From: an uncultured Bacteroidales bacterium
GTDB taxonomy: Bacteria; Bacteroidota; Bacteroidia; Bacteroidales; P3
DNA: 64,000 nucleotides
Direction of reading: 5' to 3'
Assembly (NCBI GenBank): GCA_900316055.1
Contig: ONBK01000003.1
Coordinates: 90,078 to 154,077 of the forward strand
Position 1 is the first letter of the stretch; each line of letters begins with the position of its first letter. Positions 8,124 through 17,604 of this stretch are shown piece by piece. Under the pieces are notes generated by a model, which saw only the letters and a list, made by a program, of their open reading frames with translations, had not been told where the DNA came from and searched no databases. Position numbers and translations under genes: made by a program.

Positions 8124-9035
8124 ATGAAAGGAATAGTTCTCGCTGGAGGATCTGGCACAAGATTGTACCCAATCACCAAGGGTGTTAGCAAGCAATTGCT
8201 TCCGATTTATGATAAACCAATGGTTTATTATCCTATCAGCGCTTTGATGCTTGCTGGGATAAGAGATATCCTTATCATTTCAACGCCATACGACCTCCCG
8301 GGTTTTAAGCGTTTGCTGGGGGATGGCTCTGATTATGGTGTTCATTTTGAATATGCAGAACAGCCTTCACCTGACGGCCTTGCACAAGCATTTATCATAG
8401 GCGAGAAGTTCATTGGCAACGATTCTGCTTGTCTAGTCCTAGGAGATAATATTTTCCATGGTGCAGGTTTTACATACCTTTTGAAAAAGGCAGTTGATGA
8501 TGCTGAGAAGAATGCCAAAGCTACTGTGTTTGGATATTGGGTTAGCGATCCTGAACGGTATGGTGTGGCTGAGTTTGATAAGGATGGTAACTGTCTCAGT
8601 ATTGAGGAAAAACCCAAAGAGCCTAAGAGCAACTATGCAGTTGTAGGTCTCTATTTCTATCCCAATAAGGTGGTAGATGTAGCAAAGCACATCAAACCTT
8701 CTGCACGTGGGGAACTGGAAATCACTACTGTGAACCAAGAGTTCCTGAAAGATGGTGAGCTTAAGGTTCAAACCCTTGGTCGTGGCTTTGCATGGTTAGA
8801 TACAGGCACACATGACTCCCTTTCTGAAGCTTCTACTTTCGTTGAAGTGATAGAGAAAAGACAGGGTTTAAAAATTGCTTGTCTGGAAGGTATTGCTTAT
8901 CGCAACGGTTGGATTTCAGAAGAGAAGATGCGTGAACTGGCTAAACCCATGTTGAAGAATCAGTATGGCCAATACTTGCTTCGTGTGATTGATGAGAAAA
9001 AAGATGATGTAAACTCTGACACTTTCAGACGATAA
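8124..9035 (+). CDS. rmlA: Glucose-1-phosphate thymidylyltransferase
   Basis: 303 aa, the usual length of the large RmlA form. The N-terminus [18 protein letters not shown] with [17 protein letters not shown] is diagnostic. [27 protein letters not shown] and [15 protein letters not shown] are also present. It makes dTDP-glucose from dTTP and glucose-1-phosphate, the first step of dTDP-deoxysugar synthesis. It is followed 2 bp later by ketoisomerase genes, so the product is destined for a dTDP-3-amino-3,6-dideoxyhexose. The next enzyme, RmlB, is not in this window. Confidence 0.95.
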   Translation: MKGIVLAGGSGTRLYPITKGVSKQLLPIYDKPMVYYPISALMLAGIRDILIISTPYDLPGFKRLLGDGSDYGVHFEYAEQPSPDGLAQAFIIGEKFIGNDSACLVLGDNIFHGAGFTYLLKKAVDDAEKNAKATVFGYWVSDPERYGVAEFDKDGNCLSIEEKPKEPKSNYAVVGLYFYPNKVVDVAKHIKPSARGELEITTVNQEFLKDGELKVQTLGRGFAWLDTGTHDSLSEASTFVEVIEKRQGLKIACLEGIAYRNGWISEEKMRELAKPMLKNQYGQYLLRVIDEKKDDVNSDTFRR

Positions 9036-9037
9036 CT

Positions 9038-9457
9038 ATGGCAAAAGTTGATGATGTTAGAATTATAGAACTGCCAAAGTTCTTGGATGCAAGAGGGAAT
9101 CTTTCTTTTGTAGAACAGTATAACCACATTCCTTTTGAGATAAAAAGGACATATTGGATATATGATGTTCCGGGAGGTGAAGATAGAGGTGGCCATGCAT
9201 TTCAAGAGAATCAAGAGGTGCTGATAGCACTTTCTGGCGCTTTTGATGTGGTAGTTGATGATGGTGAGAATAACAAAACTTTTACGTTGAATCGCTCATA
9301 TTATGGATTATACATCCCACAGGGCTTATGGCGTACTATGGTTAATTTTTCCACAAATTCTTTTGCCCTTGAGTTCGGTTCAGTAAAGTATTCTGCGGAG
9401 GACTACATCCGTGATTACGATGAATTCTTAAAACTGAAGAAAGATGGCAAAATATAG
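9038..9457 (+). CDS. Sugar 3,4-ketoisomerase-like cupin (first copy)
   Basis: 139 aa cupin of the FdtA/QdtA/WxcM type. These enzymes convert dTDP-4-keto-6-deoxyglucose to the 3-keto sugar. Family signatures are RTYWIYDVPGGEDRGGHA, LSGAFDVVVDDG, GLYIPQGLW and DYIRDYDEFLK. The usual His-x-His pair is H53-A-F55 here, so one of the two histidines is replaced by Phe; activity may be altered. Its end overlaps the start of the second copy by 14 bp. Confidence 0.85.
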   Translation: MAKVDDVRIIELPKFLDARGNLSFVEQYNHIPFEIKRTYWIYDVPGGEDRGGHAFQENQEVLIALSGAFDVVVDDGENNKTFTLNRSYYGLYIPQGLWRTMVNFSTNSFALEFGSVKYSAEDYIRDYDEFLKLKKDGKI

Positions 9458-9866
9458 TGTGTTCGACTGCTCAATGGTGGAGTTGGATAAGCACCATAGT
9501 GACCGTAAGGGAAACCTGACGGTGGTGCAGAATGGCGAGACTTTGCCATTTGATGTAAAGCGGGTGTATTACCTCTATGATGTGCCTGGTGGAGAATCAC
9601 GTGGAGCTCATGCACATAAAGATTTGGAACAGTTGATTATTGCCGCATCTGGCTCATTTAGGGTAACTCTTGATGATGGCAAATGCAAGCGCTCATTCTT
9701 CTTGAACAGACCTTATCAAGGACTGTATGTTAAGCCCGGGATGTGGCGTGACCTAGAGGATTTCTCTTCTGGAGCGGTATGTATGGTATTAGCCAGTGAG
9801 GTGTACCAGAAAGAGGATTATATCCGGGATTATGAAGAATTCTTAAAATTCAGGAAGGAAATATGA
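9444..9866 (+). CDS. Sugar 3,4-ketoisomerase (second copy)
   Basis: 140 aa paralogue of the preceding gene. It keeps the full motif RGAHAHKDLEQ (H56 and H58), DVPGGESRG, LNRPYQGLYVKPGMW and DYIRDYEEFLK, so this copy is the likely active ketoisomerase making the dTDP-3-keto-6-deoxyhexose used by the aminotransferase at 10325. It overlaps the first copy by 14 bp and the acetyltransferase by 4 bp. Sequence alone cannot tell the galacto (FdtA) from the gluco (QdtA) product. Confidence 0.9.
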   Translation: MAKYSVFDCSMVELDKHHSDRKGNLTVVQNGETLPFDVKRVYYLYDVPGGESRGAHAHKDLEQLIIAASGSFRVTLDDGKCKRSFFLNRPYQGLYVKPGMWRDLEDFSSGAVCMVLASEVYQKEDYIRDYEEFLKFRKEI

Positions 9867-10321
9867 TTCATCCGTTAGCTGATTGTATGAACAAGAACGT
9901 GCCAGAAAGCACAAAGGTGTGGCAGTTCTGTGTAGTGTTCCCTAATTGTCAGATAGGGGAGAATTGCAATATATGCTCTCATTGCCTGATTGAGAATGAG
10001 GTGGTGATTGGCAATAATGTCACTATCAAATGCAATGTGCAGGTTTGGGATGGCATTACGCTGGAGGATAATGTAATGGTAGGGGCAAATGTAACCTTTA
10101 CCAATGATATGTATCCCCGATCAAAGAACAAGGATTGGACATTGTTGAAAACCAGGGTCTGTAAGGGCGCGACCATTGGAGCTGGAGCGGTGATACTGCC
10201 AGGTATCACCATAGGCGAGAATGCCTTTATTGCTGCTGGTAGTGTAGTTACTAAGGATGTGCCTGCTGGTGAATTATGGATGGGGAGTCCTGCAAAGTTT
10301 TACAAGAAAGTAGATTTTTAG
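9863..10321 (+). CDS. Left-handed beta-helix N-acetyltransferase (FdtC/QdtC-like)
   Basis: 152 aa with hexapeptide repeats through most of its length (VIGNNVTIKCNVQ, VMVGANVTFTND, TIGAGAVILPGITIGENAFIAAGSVVTKDVP). It ends with the typical LWMGSPAKFYKK. Between the ketoisomerase and aminotransferase genes, the likely role is N-acetylation of dTDP-3-amino-3,6-dideoxyhexose to give dTDP-Fuc3NAc or dTDP-Qui3NAc. The start overlaps the stop of the ketoisomerase (ATGA), so translation is coupled. Confidence 0.85.
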   Translation: MIHPLADCMNKNVPESTKVWQFCVVFPNCQIGENCNICSHCLIENEVVIGNNVTIKCNVQVWDGITLEDNVMVGANVTFTNDMYPRSKNKDWTLLKTRVCKGATIGAGAVILPGITIGENAFIAAGSVVTKDVPAGELWMGSPAKFYKKVDF

Positions 10322-10324
10322 AAT

Positions 10325-11446
10325 ATGATTCCATTTTTATCACTGAAAGACGTAACGGCTCTTCACGGAGCAGAGATTAATGAGGCTGTTAGCCGTGTGG
10401 TTAATGGAGGGTGGTATCTCCAAGGTAAGGAGAATGAGAAGTTTGAGGCAAATTATGCCAACTTTATCGGAACAAAGTACTGCATAGGATGTGCTAACGG
10501 TTTGGATGCACTCATCTGGATCTTCCGTGCATATATTGAGATGGGTGTAATGCAACTAGGCGATGAGGTGATAGTACCTGCAAACACCTATATTGCCACC
10601 ATTCTTGCAATAACAGAGAATGGCTTGAAGCCCGTTCTTGTGGAGCCTAAACTTAACACACTGGAGATAGATGACGACCTCATTGAGGCTGCCATCACTC
10701 CTAAGACTAAGGCTATTGCTATTGTTCACCTCTATGGCCGTAATGCTTATACAGATAAGATTGGTGCTCTTTGTAAGAAGTACAATTTGAAACTGGTTGA
10801 GGACAATGCTCAGGCTCATGGTTGTAAGCATACTGATGGTCGTGTAACCGGTAGCATTGGTGATGCTGCTGGTCATAGCTTCTATCCTGGAAAAAACCTT
10901 GGTGCGCTTGGTGATGGTGGTGCGGTTACCACTAATGATCCAGAACTAGCTGCTGCTATTCGTGCTTTAGCAAATTATGGTTCACAGAAGAAGTATGTGT
11001 TCAAATATACCGGTCGCAACAGTCGTCTGGATGAGATTCAGGCAGCTGTACTTGATGTGAAGTTGAAGTATCTGGTAGAGGATAACGCTCACCGTAAAGA
11101 GGTGGCTCATTACTATTATGAGCATATTAATAATCCGCTGATTACTATGCCGGACTTACTTCCTGATGAGCAGAATGCATACCACTTGTTCCCGATTCTG
11201 GTAGATGACGGAAAACGTGATGCTTTGCATGACTATTTGGACCAGAATGGTGTTGGTACAGTTTGTCATTATCCTATTGCTCCGCATAAACAGGAGTGCT
11301 ATGCTAAAGAGGGATGGAATGTGCCTCAGTTGAGCCTTCCTATAACAGAGAAGATTGCAGATGAGGAACTGAGCCTCCCTATTGGACCTTCAATTACTAT
11401 TGAGGAGGTAGGAACTGTTACTGATCTTATTAATAGTTTTAAATAA
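10325..11446 (+). CDS. DegT/DnrJ/EryC1 aminotransferase (FdtB/QdtB-like)
   Basis: 373 aa PLP-dependent sugar aminotransferase. Motifs are [10 protein letters not shown] (phosphate binding), VEDNAQAHG (Asp that contacts the pyridine nitrogen), [17 protein letters not shown] with the PLP lysine at about K190, and [10 protein letters not shown]. Following the ketoisomerases, it should convert the dTDP-3-keto-6-deoxyhexose to the 3-amino sugar with glutamate as donor. The stop overlaps the flippase ATG by one base. Confidence 0.9.
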   Translation: MIPFLSLKDVTALHGAEINEAVSRVVNGGWYLQGKENEKFEANYANFIGTKYCIGCANGLDALIWIFRAYIEMGVMQLGDEVIVPANTYIATILAITENGLKPVLVEPKLNTLEIDDDLIEAAITPKTKAIAIVHLYGRNAYTDKIGALCKKYNLKLVEDNAQAHGCKHTDGRVTGSIGDAAGHSFYPGKNLGALGDGGAVTTNDPELAAAIRALANYGSQKKYVFKYTGRNSRLDEIQAAVLDVKLKYLVEDNAHRKEVAHYYYEHINNPLITMPDLLPDEQNAYHLFPILVDDGKRDALHDYLDQNGVGTVCHYPIAPHKQECYAKEGWNVPQLSLPITEKIADEELSLPIGPSITIEEVGTVTDLINSFK

Positions 11447-12933
11447 TGTCTGAGCCTGTTACGGCAAACAATAATTACAAAGAAGGCCTTAAAGGGACAA
11501 CTCTTTTTGGCGGAGTGCAGATATACAAAATTTTGATATCTGTTATTCGCTCTAAGCTATTAGCTATATTCTTAGGGCCTTCCGGCGTTGGTGTTCTAGG
11601 CCTTTTGAGTTCTGCGACGGACTTCGTATATAGCTTATCAAACTTCGGTCTTGGCACAAGTGCTGTACGTGATATATCTGAAGCGAACAAAGAGGGAGAT
11701 ATTCATCGGTTATCGTATGTTAGTACGGTTTTTAAGAAACTTGTATGGGTTACGGGATTATTGGGGTTGTCTATTTGTCTGTTATTTGCACCTGTATTAA
11801 GTCAAGTATCTTTTGGGAGTCATGATTTTACATTTACTTTTGCAATCCTTTCAGTAATCCTTCTGTTCAGAATGTTGTCAGAAGGCCAAAATACCTTATT
11901 GCAGGGTACACACAATTTAAGGATGATGGCTAAGTCTAATGTATGGGGAAATACTTTCGGATTAATTGTAACAGCTCCTTTGTATTACTTTTTTGGGGTC
12001 CGAGGAATAGCGCCCGCATTAATACTAACATTTTTAATCAATTTGCTTGTTTCATGGTATTATTCTAGTAAGATCAAACTTGAGAAAGTTGAAGTTAGTT
12101 ACAAACAAGCTTTGGTTGCGGGTAAAAAAATGTTGAAACTAGGGGGCTATATAGCCCTTAGTGGATTAATTTCGACCATTGTTCCATATATCATACAAGT
12201 TTTTATAGAAAAAAAAGGCGGATTACAAGATGTGGGATTATATGTGGCTGGATTTGCTATAGTTAATACATATGTGGGTATGGTTTTTACTGCAATGGCA
12301 ACAGAGTATTTTCCTCGCCTTTCATCAATAGCAAAAGAATCTGGTGCATTTAATATAGCATTAAACCAGCAGATGCAGATTTGTATTTTGCTTATTGCTC
12401 CTTTAATATGTGCTTTTATTGTTTTTTCTAAAGTCGCAATTGTTGTTTTATATTCAAATGAATTTTTGAGCATAGAGCACATGATACTATTTGCCGTATT
12501 TGCAATATTGTTCAAAGCACCCAGTTGGTGTTGCTCATATGCAATATTAGCGAAAGGAGATGGTAAAATATTCTTCATAACGGAGATGCTCGTTTTGATA
12601 CTTCAGGTGGGTTTGTATATGTGTTTTTACCTCTGGTTGGGGTTGACAGGTATTGGTTTGGCGTTTATTGTAATGTATATATACTACCTCATTCAGGAAT
12701 GGTTTGTGTGTAGAAAAAGATACGGTTTTTCTATTTCTAGAGACGTTATAAAAACTTATTTGCCACATCTGTTTTTTTGTGTAGGTTGCCTAATAACAGT
12801 TATGTTTTTGGGACAAATTCCGAGGTATATCATCGGTAGTATTCTTATCGTGCTTGCAGGTTTATATTCATTTAAAAAACTGGACAAGCAAGTTGATATT
12901 CGTGGCTTTGTAAAATCCAAGATAAAGAAATAA
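11446..12933 (+). CDS. wzx: Wzx-type polysaccharide flippase
   Basis: 495 aa with about 12-14 hydrophobic segments across its length. The start (GTTLFGGVQIYKILISVIRSKLLAIFLG) is typical of the polysaccharide-specific MATE-like transporters (PST/Wzx). FGLGTSAVRDI and the conserved GPSGVGVLGLL loop are visible. It should flip the lipid-linked repeat unit across the inner membrane. It overlaps the aminotransferase stop by one base and abuts the following glycosyltransferase. Confidence 0.9.
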   Translation: MSEPVTANNNYKEGLKGTTLFGGVQIYKILISVIRSKLLAIFLGPSGVGVLGLLSSATDFVYSLSNFGLGTSAVRDISEANKEGDIHRLSYVSTVFKKLVWVTGLLGLSICLLFAPVLSQVSFGSHDFTFTFAILSVILLFRMLSEGQNTLLQGTHNLRMMAKSNVWGNTFGLIVTAPLYYFFGVRGIAPALILTFLINLLVSWYYSSKIKLEKVEVSYKQALVAGKKMLKLGGYIALSGLISTIVPYIIQVFIEKKGGLQDVGLYVAGFAIVNTYVGMVFTAMATEYFPRLSSIAKESGAFNIALNQQMQICILLIAPLICAFIVFSKVAIVVLYSNEFLSIEHMILFAVFAILFKAPSWCCSYAILAKGDGKIFFITEMLVLILQVGLYMCFYLWLGLTGIGLAFIVMYIYYLIQEWFVCRKRYGFSISRDVIKTYLPHLFFCVGCLITVMFLGQIPRYIIGSILIVLAGLYSFKKLDKQVDIRGFVKSKIKK

Positions 12934-13938
12934 ATGATTTACGAGGACAAAGAAAAAATTTGTAAGAATCCATTAGCATCAGCGTATATATTTACTTACA
13001 ACCAGCAAGAGTTGGTGAAAGAAACGGTGAATAGCTATTTGGCTCAAGAGTGTGATTTTGATTTTGAGATTGTAATATGCAACGATTGTAGTAAAGACAA
13101 TACATTGCAAACCTGTTTGGAATTTCAAAAGCAATATCCAGAAAAAATACGTGTGGTGGATAATGAGCAGAATATGGGAATCCGTGGCAACTACTTAACG
13201 AATGTAGGTAAGTATGCTCGCGGAAAATATGTCGCAACATGTGCTGGAGATGATTGGTGGAGTGACACTAGGAAATTGGCCAAGCAGGTAGGCTATATGG
13301 AAGCACATCCAGAATGCGACCTTGTTCACACAAAGGCAGCCATTTATGTGGATAAAGATAAGGCGTATAGTAAACGTCAACTGGGTTTAAACAGGAATAC
13401 ATTTGAAGAGAATGTTTTGCTTAATGGTGTCGCTGCGTTGACTATATGTTTTACAAAGTCTTCGTTCGATGAGTTTGTACAAGATGTAAATCCAATTTCA
13501 TTGCCATTTTCAGAGGATTACCCGATGGTGCTATGGTATTCTTACAAAAAGAAAATTCATTTTATAGATGAAGCCACCTGTACATATCGTTTGATGACAA
13601 ATAGTCTCTCGCACACACCCGACAAGAACAAGATCTACAAAGGTCCCCAGGATGCTTACGACTGCAAGATGATTTTCATCAATAAGTTTGGTATAACGGA
13701 TGAAGATCTGATTAAGAAAGTGACGTTGACTTATTATTTCGATAGAATGCGGTATGGGCATCTTCTGGGAGATAAGGAGAATATCAAAAAAGGAGAGTCT
13801 TATTTCAAGGAGAAACATTGTTATCATTACTATCTGCTATCTAAATTGTATGGATTAGCAGGGAAGAACGAAAAAGCGAACAAAGTGGTATTCTATTTTG
13901 GTATTCTTCTGCGGAAGGTGTACCCCATTTATAAGTAA
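12934..13938 (+). CDS. Family 2 glycosyltransferase
   Basis: 334 aa. GT-A nucleotide-binding start (ASAYIFTYNQQELVKETVNSYL) with the first acidic motif (IVICNDCSKDNT), a second GDDWW motif near residue 105 that should hold the metal and sugar nucleotide, and a later SEDYPMVLW. It adds one sugar of the repeat unit on the cytoplasmic side. Starts directly after the flippase stop. Donor and acceptor cannot be read from the sequence. Confidence 0.88.
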   Translation: MIYEDKEKICKNPLASAYIFTYNQQELVKETVNSYLAQECDFDFEIVICNDCSKDNTLQTCLEFQKQYPEKIRVVDNEQNMGIRGNYLTNVGKYARGKYVATCAGDDWWSDTRKLAKQVGYMEAHPECDLVHTKAAIYVDKDKAYSKRQLGLNRNTFEENVLLNGVAALTICFTKSSFDEFVQDVNPISLPFSEDYPMVLWYSYKKKIHFIDEATCTYRLMTNSLSHTPDKNKIYKGPQDAYDCKMIFINKFGITDEDLIKKVTLTYYFDRMRYGHLLGDKENIKKGESYFKEKHCYHYYLLSKLYGLAGKNEKANKVVFYFGILLRKVYPIYK

Positions 13939-13960
13939 AATTAAGAAATCATTAAATATT

Positions 13961-14995
13961 ATGAGCGTTTTTAAAGACAAAGTCCTGCTGATTACAGGCG
14001 GAACGGGTTCATTCGGCAATGCCGTTCTTCGTAGATTCCTTACGAGTGATATTAAAGAGATTCGTATTTTCTCGCGTGACGAGAAAAAGCAGGATGACAT
14101 GCGTCATCAGTTGAACAATCCAAAGGTTAATTTCATCATTGGTGATGTGCGTGACTTTGAAAGCATCAACAATGCTATGCAAAATGTTGACTATGTGTTT
14201 AGTGCTGCTGCATTGAAACAAGTGCCTTCATGCGAATTCTGGCCAATGCAAGCAGTGAAGACCAATGTCATTGGCTCAGAAAATGTGCTTGAGGCTGCTG
14301 TCCAGAATAAGGTAAAACGTGTAGTGGTACTTTCTACTGATAAGGCTGCTTATCCTGTTAACACGATGGGTATGACTAAGGCTTTGATGGAGAAGTTGGC
14401 CATATCAAAGTCTCGTGATCCAAGAGCAAAGGCAAATGGAACGGTTATTTGTGCTACTCGTTATGGCAATGTGATGTGCAGTCGCGGTTCTATCATTCCG
14501 CTCTTTATCGACCAAATTAAAGAAGGTAAACCAATGACAGTTACCGTGCCCGAGATGACTCGTTATATGATGTCACTTGATCAGGCGGTTGATTTGGTTC
14601 TTTTTGCTTTCACTAATGCCAACCCTGGCGATCTTTTTGTGCAGAAAGCACCTGCTGCTACCATTGAAACTTTGGCCAAGGCCGTCAAGGAACTTTTCCA
14701 TGCTGACAATGAAATCCAAATTATTGGTGCAAGACACGGCGAAAAGATGTACGAAACGCTCTGCACAAGCGAGGAAATGACCAAAGCAGAAGATTTGGGT
14801 GATTTTTATCGTGTGCCAGCCGATTTGCGTGACCTTAACTATAGTCGATATGTAGATACATTCGGCCATCGTTTCGATGTGCCCGACTATAACTCGGACA
14901 ATGCCCGTATGCTGAATGTGGAGCAGATGAAAGAGTTGCTGCTCACACTTGATTATGTGAAGGAACGCCTTTCTGAATTCGGAATAAAATATTGA
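13961..14995 (+). CDS. UDP-GlcNAc 4,6-dehydratase/5-epimerase-like (CapE/FnlA family)
   Basis: I chose ATG 13961, giving 344 aa and the family start MSVFKDKVLLITGGTGSFGN; an upstream TTG start at 13898 would lie inside the previous gene. NAD-binding GGTGSFG, IRIFSRDEKKQDDMRH, AAALKQVPSCEF and STDKAAYPVNTMG with the YxxxK tyrosine replaced by Met, as is usual in this family. It makes a UDP-4-keto-6-deoxy-HexNAc. The next gene is an aminotransferase, so the product is probably a 4-amino sugar rather than L-FucNAc. No CapF or CapG is present. Confidence 0.85.
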   Translation: MSVFKDKVLLITGGTGSFGNAVLRRFLTSDIKEIRIFSRDEKKQDDMRHQLNNPKVNFIIGDVRDFESINNAMQNVDYVFSAAALKQVPSCEFWPMQAVKTNVIGSENVLEAAVQNKVKRVVVLSTDKAAYPVNTMGMTKALMEKLAISKSRDPRAKANGTVICATRYGNVMCSRGSIIPLFIDQIKEGKPMTVTVPEMTRYMMSLDQAVDLVLFAFTNANPGDLFVQKAPAATIETLAKAVKELFHADNEIQIIGARHGEKMYETLCTSEEMTKAEDLGDFYRVPADLRDLNYSRYVDTFGHRFDVPDYNSDNARMLNVEQMKELLLTLDYVKERLSEFGIKY

Positions 14996-15000
14996 TCCTT

Positions 15001-16089
15001 ATGATACCTTTAGTTAAACCCTATTTCCCTCCACGCGAGGAGTTGATGCCTGCATTAGAGGAAATTCTTTACAGTGGTTACGTTGCCACTGGCCAGCCGG
15101 TATTTGACTTTGAAGACAAATTCAAAGCCTATATCGGAAATGATAATATTGTTTCTCTTCATTCAGGAACAGATGCTTTGCATTTAGCCTACATCCTTGC
15201 TGGTGTAAAGCCTGGTGATGAAATCATCAGTACTCCAATGACGGCTGAACCCACCAACACTTCCATCGCTATGGTGGGTGCCAAAGTGGTATGGGGCGAT
15301 GTTGACCCGAAGAACGGTTTGCTTGACCCAAAGAGTGTGCGTAGCATGATTACGCCCAAAACCAAGGCTATTGTTTTGGTTCATTATGCGGGTATGGTAT
15401 GTGATATGGATGAGTTTGTTAAGATTTCTCAAGAGTATAACATTCCTATTATTGAGGATGCTGCTCACGCTATGTGTAGCAAATATAATGGCAAAATGAC
15501 AGGTTGCAACTCGGCTTATACCATTTTTTCATTACAAGCCATCAAGCACATGACTACCGTTGACGGTGGTTTCCTCGCTATGCGTGATGGCAGTCAGATG
15601 GATAGGGCAAGAAAACTTCGTTGGTTTGGTCTTTCAAAAGACAAGAGCCGTTTGGACAACGACATAACCGAGGTAGGGTACAAGTACGCCATGAACAATG
15701 TGAACGCCACCATCGGCCTTTGCCAGATGAAACATCTTGATGAGGTGATTGGCACTTACATTGACAATGGTAAGTATTATGACGAAGCTTTGAAGAACAT
15801 TCCTGGCGTTGAAATGGTTCGTTACAATAAGAATACTGAGGCGTCCTATTGGCTTTACACAATGCGTGTTGAACGTCGTGATGATTTCTGCCGTATGGTG
15901 GCCGAGCACGACATCACTGCTTCACAACTCCATCACCGCAGCGATACTCACAGCATCTTCAAAGAATCGAAACGCGACCTGCCTGGTATGGAAGACTGGT
16001 ATGCTCACTTTGTACACATTCCTTGCGGATGGTGGGTGAGCAAAGAAGACAGAGAACAAATTGTCTCGACTATCAAAAATGGTTGGTAG
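15001..16089 (+). CDS. DegT/DnrJ/EryC1 aminotransferase
   Basis: 362 aa from the ATG at 15001 (an upstream TTG at 14992 would overlap the previous stop). SLHSGTDALHLAYI, EDAAHAMCS and SLQAIKHMTTVDGG with the PLP lysine at about K182. The closing PCGWWVSKEDRE is typical of the PseC/WecE-like branch. It follows the CapE-like dehydratase, so it likely aminates the 4-keto sugar at C4. Confidence 0.88.
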   Translation: MIPLVKPYFPPREELMPALEEILYSGYVATGQPVFDFEDKFKAYIGNDNIVSLHSGTDALHLAYILAGVKPGDEIISTPMTAEPTNTSIAMVGAKVVWGDVDPKNGLLDPKSVRSMITPKTKAIVLVHYAGMVCDMDEFVKISQEYNIPIIEDAAHAMCSKYNGKMTGCNSAYTIFSLQAIKHMTTVDGGFLAMRDGSQMDRARKLRWFGLSKDKSRLDNDITEVGYKYAMNNVNATIGLCQMKHLDEVIGTYIDNGKYYDEALKNIPGVEMVRYNKNTEASYWLYTMRVERRDDFCRMVAEHDITASQLHHRSDTHSIFKESKRDLPGMEDWYAHFVHIPCGWWVSKEDREQIVSTIKNGW

Positions 16090-16105
16090 TAGTAATTTCA
16101 TATAA

Positions 16106-17599
16106 ATGCGTATGAGTTTTAAAGATAAAATACTTACACCATTTCTTAATTCAGTTAAAGAATTTGGATCAAGAAACGCTTTTTGTATAAAAGGCGAGTT
16201 TTATAGCTATAATCAATTATACGATAGAGTATTAGCTGTCCGAAAAGCTTTAATAGGGGGGGGCAAGTTTAGTGATAGTCAAGCGGTTGGTTTGGTGATC
16301 AACGATGACATCGAAACCTATGCCTCAATATTTGCTATTTGGTTGGAAGGGAAACATTATGTACCTCTGCATCCTTCTTGGCCGATTGATCGTTGTAAGG
16401 ATATAATTGATCAGGTTGAAATACAATGTATTTTGGATTCGTCTGATGATTCTCGTTATGAAGGAAACGTGATAATGACATCAAATCTTACATCAACCAA
16501 TGAAATTCTTGATGAAATAACACCTTGTGGAGATGATCAAATAGCATATATTCTGTTTACATCTGGCAGTACTGGTAAACCAAAGGGCGTTCCGGTTAAA
16601 CGAGGAAACTTAGCTTCATTTGTAGAGGCATTCTGGAATATGGGCTTGGACATAACGGAGGAAGATAGATTTCTGCAAAGTTTTGAATTGACATTTGATC
16701 TTTCTGTGTTCTCATATTTAATACCGCTATTAAAAGGTGCTTGTGTTTATACGGTACCGAGCAATGTTATTAAATATGGCTATATTTCTGAATTGTTAGA
16801 AGATTATGATTTAACAGTTGCATTAATGGCTCCCTCAACTATTAACTACTTGCGTCCTTATTTTGATGAGGTTGAGGCCAAGGGCCTTAGATATAGTCTG
16901 TTCTGCGGTGAAGCCCTACATGAAGATGTTACAGCCGAATGGGCACAGTGTGCATCAAATGCTAGGATCTTCAATGTTTATGGACCAACGGAAGACACAA
17001 TATTCTGTACATACTATGAATTCCAACGTAATAAGCCTAACAAGAGCCATAATGGGATTTTGTCAATAGGAAAGACTATGACAAGTGGTGGCGTTGCTAT
17101 TCTTGATGATGAAGGTAAAGAAGTAAAGAAGGGAGAACTGGGTGAATTGGTGTTGTTTGGAAAGCAACTGTTTGATGGCTATTGGAAGAATGAAGAGAAG
17201 ACAAAAGAAGTGTTTATTGACGCACCCGATGGTACAAGATATTACAAGTCTGGAGATTTGTGTTATTATGATGAAGATAGTGATATAATGTATTCTGGTC
17301 GTAAGGACTTTCAAGCTAAGATACAAGGTTTCAGGGTTGAGCTTGGTGAGATTGAATTCCATGCTCGTGAGATTCTTGATAATACAAATGTTGTATGTGT
17401 TGTATATGAGAATCAACAACAATTAACTGAAATTGCAATGTTTGTGGAATCCCAGGAGTTTGACACAAAAGATATGCTTTCGAAAATGAGAGAGAAGATG
17501 CCTCCATATATGATTCCAACAAAAGTTCTTTTCGAGCCCAAGTTCCCATTGAACATAAATGGTAAGATAGATAGAAAGGCGTTAAAAGCAAAATTATAA
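16106..17599 (+). CDS. Adenylation enzyme (DltA-like amino acid activating)
   Basis: 497 aa. ANL-superfamily core motifs in order: FTSGSTGKPKGVP (A3), SFELTFDLSVFSYL (A4, with the Asp that binds an alpha-amino group in DltA and PheA-type domains), NVYGPTEDT (A5), KSGDLCYY (A7), GRKDFQAKIQGFRVELGEIE (A8), NGKIDRKAL (A10). It is a stand-alone adenylation enzyme expected to load an amino acid onto the carrier protein at 18450. A run of eight G lies within the coding sequence at 16256-16263 (residues Gly-Gly-Gly), a possible slippage site. Part of a five-gene Dlt-like cassette. Confidence 0.88.
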   Translation: MRMSFKDKILTPFLNSVKEFGSRNAFCIKGEFYSYNQLYDRVLAVRKALIGGGKFSDSQAVGLVINDDIETYASIFAIWLEGKHYVPLHPSWPIDRCKDIIDQVEIQCILDSSDDSRYEGNVIMTSNLTSTNEILDEITPCGDDQIAYILFTSGSTGKPKGVPVKRGNLASFVEAFWNMGLDITEEDRFLQSFELTFDLSVFSYLIPLLKGACVYTVPSNVIKYGYISELLEDYDLTVALMAPSTINYLRPYFDEVEAKGLRYSLFCGEALHEDVTAEWAQCASNARIFNVYGPTEDTIFCTYYEFQRNKPNKSHNGILSIGKTMTSGGVAILDDEGKEVKKGELGELVLFGKQLFDGYWKNEEKTKEVFIDAPDGTRYYKSGDLCYYDEDSDIMYSGRKDFQAKIQGFRVELGEIEFHAREILDNTNVVCVVYENQQQLTEIAMFVESQEFDTKDMLSKMREKMPPYMIPTKVLFEPKFPLNINGKIDRKALKAKL

Positions 17600-17604
17600 A
17601 CTAC

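Noticed and set aside
13898-13960. N-terminal extension of the CapE-like protein
   Set aside because: The extension is translated from the end of the preceding glycosyltransferase gene and does not match the family; the ATG at 13961 gives the expected start.
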